DNA of 54,180 nt from Alphaproteobacteria bacterium (lineage in GTDB: Bacteria; Pseudomonadota; Alphaproteobacteria; Puniceispirillales; Puniceispirillaceae), in contig RFZL01000013.1 of NCBI GenBank assembly GCA_009920665.1, forward strand, positions 1-54,180. The letters run 5' to 3'. Within the stretch, counting starts at the first letter, position 1. The number at the start of each line of letters is the position of its first letter. Shown in pieces: positions 50,944 through 54,180 of the stretch. The notes beneath the pieces were generated by a model. It did no database searches and was not told the DNA's origin. It saw only the letters and a list, made by a program, of their open reading frames with translations. Position numbers and translations under genes: made by a program.

Positions 50944-52113
50944 GTGCGTAAACAGGTTGTGATCGTCGGGGCGGGTCCCTCGGGCCTTCTTCTCGGCAGA
51001 CTTCTCGATCTGGCCGGTATCGACAATATCGTCCTGGAACGCCAGTCGCAGGATTATGTGCTGGCGCGGATTCGCGCCGGTATCCTGGAACAGACGACGG
51101 TTGACCTGATCCACCGTGCCGGGGCCGGGCAAAGGCTGGCAGCTGAGGGCATTCAGCACCATGCCATGCATCTGGCTTTCGACTACAAGGCGGTGTCCAT
51201 CGGCCTGTCGAACCATACCGGGGGCAAGGTTGTCACTGCCTATGGCCAGACCGAGGTCACCCGCGATCTGTGCGAGGTGCGTAGCGCCGCAGGAGGCGAG
51301 ACGGTGTATGAAGCCGCCGATGTGGAAATCCATGATTTTGATGGCGCCAGCCCCCGGGTCACCTATGTCAAGGATGGCAGGACGCACCGGATCGATTGCG
51401 ACCTGATCGCCGGCTGTGACGGCTATCACGGGGTGTGCCGCAAATCGGTGCCGGAGAGTGCCATCACCACCTATGAGAAACTCTATCCGTTTGGCTGGCT
51501 GGGACTGCTGTCCGAAACCCGGCCGGTCGCGCAAGAGGTTGTCTATGCCAATACCGAACGCGGCTTCGCGCTGTGTTCGATGCGGTCGATGACACGCTCG
51601 CGCTATTACATCCAGTGCGATGTCGATGACCGGGTCGAGAACTGGTCGGATGACGCGTTTTGGGACGAATTCCGCCGCCGCCTGCCGCCGGAGATGGCTG
51701 AATCGCTGGAAACCGGCCCCTCGATCGAGAAAAGCATCGCGCCGCTGCGCAGTTTCGTCGCTGAACCGATGCGTTTTGGCAGGCTGATGCTTGCCGGTGA
51801 TGCCGCGCATGTCGTGCCGCCGACAGGTGCCAAGGGGCTGAACCTTGCCGCCTCCGACATTCATTACATGTATGACGCCATTCTGGCCTTCTGCGCCGAC
51901 AGGGACGAGGCGGCGCTCGATGAATATTCGCGCCGTGCGCTGGACCGCGTGTGGAAAACCGAGCGGTTTTCCTGGTGGTTGACCAACCTGACCCACCGGT
52001 TCAATGACGATGCCTTCGAACAACGGATGAAAGAGGCCGAGCTGGCCTATATCACCACTTCCGAGACCGGGCGCCGGATGGTGGCTGAAAATTACGTCGG
52101 GCTGCCGCTCTGA
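50944..52113 (+). CDS. pobA: 4-hydroxybenzoate 3-monooxygenase
   Basis: A 389-residue FAD monooxygenase converting 4-hydroxybenzoate to protocatechuate. FAD site GAGPSG (residues 9-14), LERQSQDYVLARIRAGILEQ is a PobA hallmark, CDGYHGVCRKSVP the DG motif, and AGDAAHVVPPTGAKGLNLA the second FAD site. Length matches PobA. The GTG at 50944 follows GGAGGAG by eight bases; the longer frame has no support. No pobR or protocatechuate (pca) genes are adjacent. Its 3-prime end overlaps dinB on the opposite strand by 22 bases. Confidence 0.95.
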   Translation: MRKQVVIVGAGPSGLLLGRLLDLAGIDNIVLERQSQDYVLARIRAGILEQTTVDLIHRAGAGQRLAAEGIQHHAMHLAFDYKAVSIGLSNHTGGKVVTAYGQTEVTRDLCEVRSAAGGETVYEAADVEIHDFDGASPRVTYVKDGRTHRIDCDLIAGCDGYHGVCRKSVPESAITTYEKLYPFGWLGLLSETRPVAQEVVYANTERGFALCSMRSMTRSRYYIQCDVDDRVENWSDDAFWDEFRRRLPPEMAESLETGPSIEKSIAPLRSFVAEPMRFGRLMLAGDAAHVVPPTGAKGLNLAASDIHYMYDAILAFCADRDEAALDEYSRRALDRVWKTERFSWWLTNLTHRFNDDAFEQRMKEAELAYITTSETGRRMVAENYVGLPL

Positions 52114-53465
52114 TCATCCTCATCGTCAAGCTGGTCGAGTGAGGCCCGTTGCCGGGTCGGGTCATCCTCCGGCCGATGGCGGCGGCTGAACATCCGGCCG
52201 CTCTGCAGCGATTCCCGCCCCATCCGCGCGTGAAGATCATCGATCGCCGCCTCCAGATCATCACGCCGCCGCTCGCCCTCATCGGCGATGTCGAGCAATG
52301 ACTGTCCGCCCGGCGGGCCAAGCTGGTCGGCACCGATCCCAAGCAGCCGATAGCGCCGCCCGCGACCGGTCTCGCGCGCCAGCAACTCGCGGCCGACGGC
52401 AAACAGCGTGTGCGCCTTGTCGGTGCGCTCACCAAGTGCGCGGCTTCGTGTCAGCAGGCTGTGATCAGGGCGTTTCAGCTTCAGGGTGACCCGCCCGCCG
52501 GCAAGACCCTGCGACTTCATCCGTGCCGAGACCTTGAGGCACAGCATCTCAAGCTCGGCCTCGAGCTCGGCCTGTGTCGACAGGTCGGTGATGAAGGTGG
52601 TTTCGCTGGAAATGCTTTTTGCCTCGCGATCCGGTGTCACCGGCCGCGGATCGATGCCGGCGGCAAGGTCGCGGATGGTCGCCGCGCCGCGACCCAGAAT
52701 GGCTGTCAGTTCCTGTGGCCGCGCCGCAACAAGATCGCCGCAGCTGGTGATGCCGGCCTCCTCCAGCCTGCCCACGGCCGTCTTGCCAAGCCCGAACAGG
52801 ACCGAGACAGGTTGCGGCGCGAGCCAGGCCGCCGCGCTCGCCATGTCGATGGCGAAGAACCCGTCCGGCTTGTCGCGGTCGGAGGCCATTTTTGCCAGCG
52901 ATTTGGTGCCGCTGAGGCCGATCGAGACAGTGATCCCGACCTCCTCGCGAATGGCGCGCTGCAAGCGCACAAGCGATTCCGCCGGCGTGCATCCATGCAA
53001 GGCTTCGGTGCCGGCAAGATCGAGAAACGCCTCATCGATCGACAGCGGTTGCACCAGCGGTGTCAGCGCCAGCATGCGGGCGCGGATTTCACGGCTGACA
53101 CTGACATAATGATCCATCCGCGGGCGGATCACCACCGCGTCGGGGCAGCGCTTCAGCGCCTGCCATGTCGGCATCGCCGACCGCACGCCGAACTGCCTGG
53201 CGATATAGCAGGCGGCGGCAACAACACCGCGCTCACGCCCACCGACAATCACCGGCCGGTCGCGGATGTCCGGATTGTCACGCTTCTCGACCGAGGCGTA
53301 GAAAGCGTCACAATCGACATGCGCGATGGCAAGGGCGAACAGTTCGCGCCCGTTGCGGACATCGGTGGAATGGCAGAAGGGGCAGGCGACCGGCGCTGTT
53401 GTGCCACCGACATGGCCACTGCGAAGGCAGGACCGGCACAGCATCTGGATGGCACCGCCGCTCAT
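52092..53465 (-). CDS. dinB: DNA polymerase IV (DinB) with N-terminal zinc ribbon
   Basis: A 457-residue Y-family translesion polymerase. Before the polymerase proper is a short ribbon with Cys10, Cys13, Cys28 and Cys31, typical of an alphaproteobacterial branch. The catalytic acids are in HVDCDAFYASVE and SIDEAFLDL; the little-finger domain follows near residue 290. The tail (430-457) is polar and acid-rich, without a clear beta-clamp peptide visible. It is transcribed alone; no lexA-type box is evident in the upstream 387 bp. Confidence 0.96.
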   Translation of the reverse strand: MSGGAIQMLCRSCLRSGHVGGTTAPVACPFCHSTDVRNGRELFALAIAHVDCDAFYASVEKRDNPDIRDRPVIVGGRERGVVAAACYIARQFGVRSAMPTWQALKRCPDAVVIRPRMDHYVSVSREIRARMLALTPLVQPLSIDEAFLDLAGTEALHGCTPAESLVRLQRAIREEVGITVSIGLSGTKSLAKMASDRDKPDGFFAIDMASAAAWLAPQPVSVLFGLGKTAVGRLEEAGITSCGDLVAARPQELTAILGRGAATIRDLAAGIDPRPVTPDREAKSISSETTFITDLSTQAELEAELEMLCLKVSARMKSQGLAGGRVTLKLKRPDHSLLTRSRALGERTDKAHTLFAVGRELLARETGRGRRYRLLGIGADQLGPPGGQSLLDIADEGERRRDDLEAAIDDLHARMGRESLQSGRMFSRRHRPEDDPTRQRASLDQLDDEDDQSGSPT

Positions 53466-53852
53466 CGGTGCGCGGCTGCGGTGTCACTGCCCGGCAGGTG
53501 GACTCCGACCCCCTGATTGATGCTCCCCGACATGTGGCTCCAAATCTTCTGCTGGCTTCATTGCTGCCGCCCCGATGCCCCGGTGGCGGTGCCCTCAGAA
53601 TAACGTCTTTGGTGATGTCTGTAAGCAGCCAACCGCGACTCGGTGCCTCACTTGGGTGGCGGCGTTACAAATGGTCCCGGAAACTGCCGGTTCAGTTTGG
53701 TGGACGGTGTTTCCATACGATTAATAGATATTAAAAACAATATGATAGAAAGAGAATGGGCGGTGTCACAAAATTGTAATGCTGACGCAAAGAATCTGTA
53801 ACCCGGCGGGCGCAGTGATGCTGCATCAACCACCCCACGCAGGAGAGGTATC
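53466..53852. other. 387 bp divergent intergenic region between dinB and pstS
   Basis: No protein frame with a ribosome site or known RNA gene is seen. The left 200 bp is GC-rich like the genome. From about 53715 it becomes AT-rich and holds the Pho box and pstS promoter area. The GC-rich part might contain a 3-prime or small RNA, but nothing in it folds obviously. Confidence 0.6.
53764..53781 (+). promoter_or_regulatory. Candidate Pho box upstream of pstS
   Basis: TGTCACA (53764-53770) and TGTAATG (53775-53781) are 11 bp apart, start to start, with AAAT between, as PhoB direct repeats are. It lies 71 bp before the pstS ATG. PhoB control under phosphate limitation is therefore expected. Confidence 0.65.
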
Positions 53853-54180
53853 ATGCGTTTTACTTTTGCTCTTGTCGGTGCTGTCGCCGTTGCTGGCGTC
53901 ACGACCGCCGCTAGCGCCCGCGATTATCTGAGCATCGCAGGCTCGTCGACCGTTCTGCCATTCGCCACCATTGTGGCCGAGCAGCTTGGCAACAATCCTT
54001 CCTTCAAGACACCTGTTGTCGAGTCGGGCGGTTCATCCGTCGGCAAGAAAGGCGTTTGTGAAGGCATCGGCACCGAGTTCATCGACATTGGTAACGCATC
54101 CTCGCGGATGAAGACCGGCGAGCTGGAATATTGTGACGGCAACGGGGTGGACCTGACCGAAATCAAGGTTGGCTATGACG
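53853..54180 (+). CDS. pstS: Phosphate ABC transporter substrate-binding protein PstS (5-prime part)
   Basis: The first 109 residues of a phosphate-binding protein; the gene continues beyond the window. Residues 1-22 are a Sec signal peptide (MRFTFALVGAVAVAGVTTAA then SA). YLSIAGSSTVLPFATIVAEQ and VESGGSSVGKKG are the phosphate-contacting loops of PstS, with IDIGNASSRMK following. AGGAGAGG is five bases before the ATG. The pstCAB genes are expected next. A Pho box upstream fits. Confidence 0.95.
   Translation, partial: MRFTFALVGAVAVAGVTTAASARDYLSIAGSSTVLPFATIVAEQLGNNPSFKTPVVESGGSSVGKKGVCEGIGTEFIDIGNASSRMKTGELEYCDGNGVDLTEIKVGYD

Noticed and set aside
1-54180. tRNA genes, CRISPR arrays, insertion sequences, integrases or attachment sites
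   Set aside because: I looked for clover-leaf ends, regularly spaced repeats, transposase motifs and flanking inverted repeats and saw none; the short tandem repeats are too few and unspaced to be CRISPR.

Overview
This 54 kb stretch is GC-rich, densely coding chromosome of a heterotrophic alphaproteobacterium. The grounds are the gene styles: a dinB with an N-terminal zinc ribbon, a single-gene fused oligopeptide ABC ATPase, an Entner-Doudoroff (ED) operon with gap, a DUF4212 plus sodium:solute symporter pair, and many LacI/LysR/ROK-controlled osmolyte and sugar uptake units. A marine lineage related to SAR116 or roseobacters would fit the osmolyte-oriented content, but that placement is inference. 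I see no rRNA, tRNA, CRISPR array, insertion sequence or prophage.

Layout. 1-9.6 kb: a LacI-controlled sugar or glycoside ABC transporter operon (regulator, binding protein, two enlarged permeases, a GH63-type glycoside hydrolase resembling glucosylglycerate/mannosylglycerate hydrolases, ATPase), divergent from a glycosyltransferase-like protein. 9.7-15.4 kb: FAD oxidoreductase, AGE-type sugar isomerase, a hydroxypyruvate-isomerase-like gene preceded by the scar of a deleted otn/ltn-type operon, a DUF4149 membrane protein, an ABM monooxygenase-like protein and an isocitrate/isopropylmalate-type dehydrogenase. 15.6-25.4 kb: small regulators, pirin/LysR pair, SMP-30 lactonase, PPK2, Xre/Nudix pair, GAF protein, APH-like kinase and EamA exporter. 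25.4-37.8 kb: a coherent catabolic island made of an OYE/trimethylamine-dehydrogenase-type flavoprotein, a non-pyrrolysine MttB-family protein, a ureohydrolase, a TIM-barrel isomerase, a three-His-box desaturase/hydroxylase and a complete oligopeptide-type ABC importer. Together these suggest uptake and oxidative or hydrolytic breakdown of an N-methylated and/or guanidino-type small molecule. 38-40.9 kb: DUF4212 and a sodium:solute symporter carrying one frameshift. 41-48.6 kb: glucokinase facing the ED operon gap-zwf-edd-eda-MFS (no pgl in view). 48.8-53.5 kb: ROK regulator, phytanoyl-CoA-dioxygenase-like protein, 4-hydroxybenzoate hydroxylase (pobA) and dinB. 53.8 kb to the end: start of pstS behind a candidate Pho box.

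How it fits together. Imported glycosides would be cut inside the cell to hexose plus an acid such as glycerate, and hexose would enter glucokinase and the ED pathway. The ROK regulator beside gap-zwf-edd-eda is the likely sugar-responsive switch. Three signals cut across the window. Both binding-protein genes are followed by a strong intercistronic hairpin. Several ABC permeases carry extra N-terminal or periplasmic segments. Short 14-19 bp tandem duplications sit repeatedly just outside gene ends.
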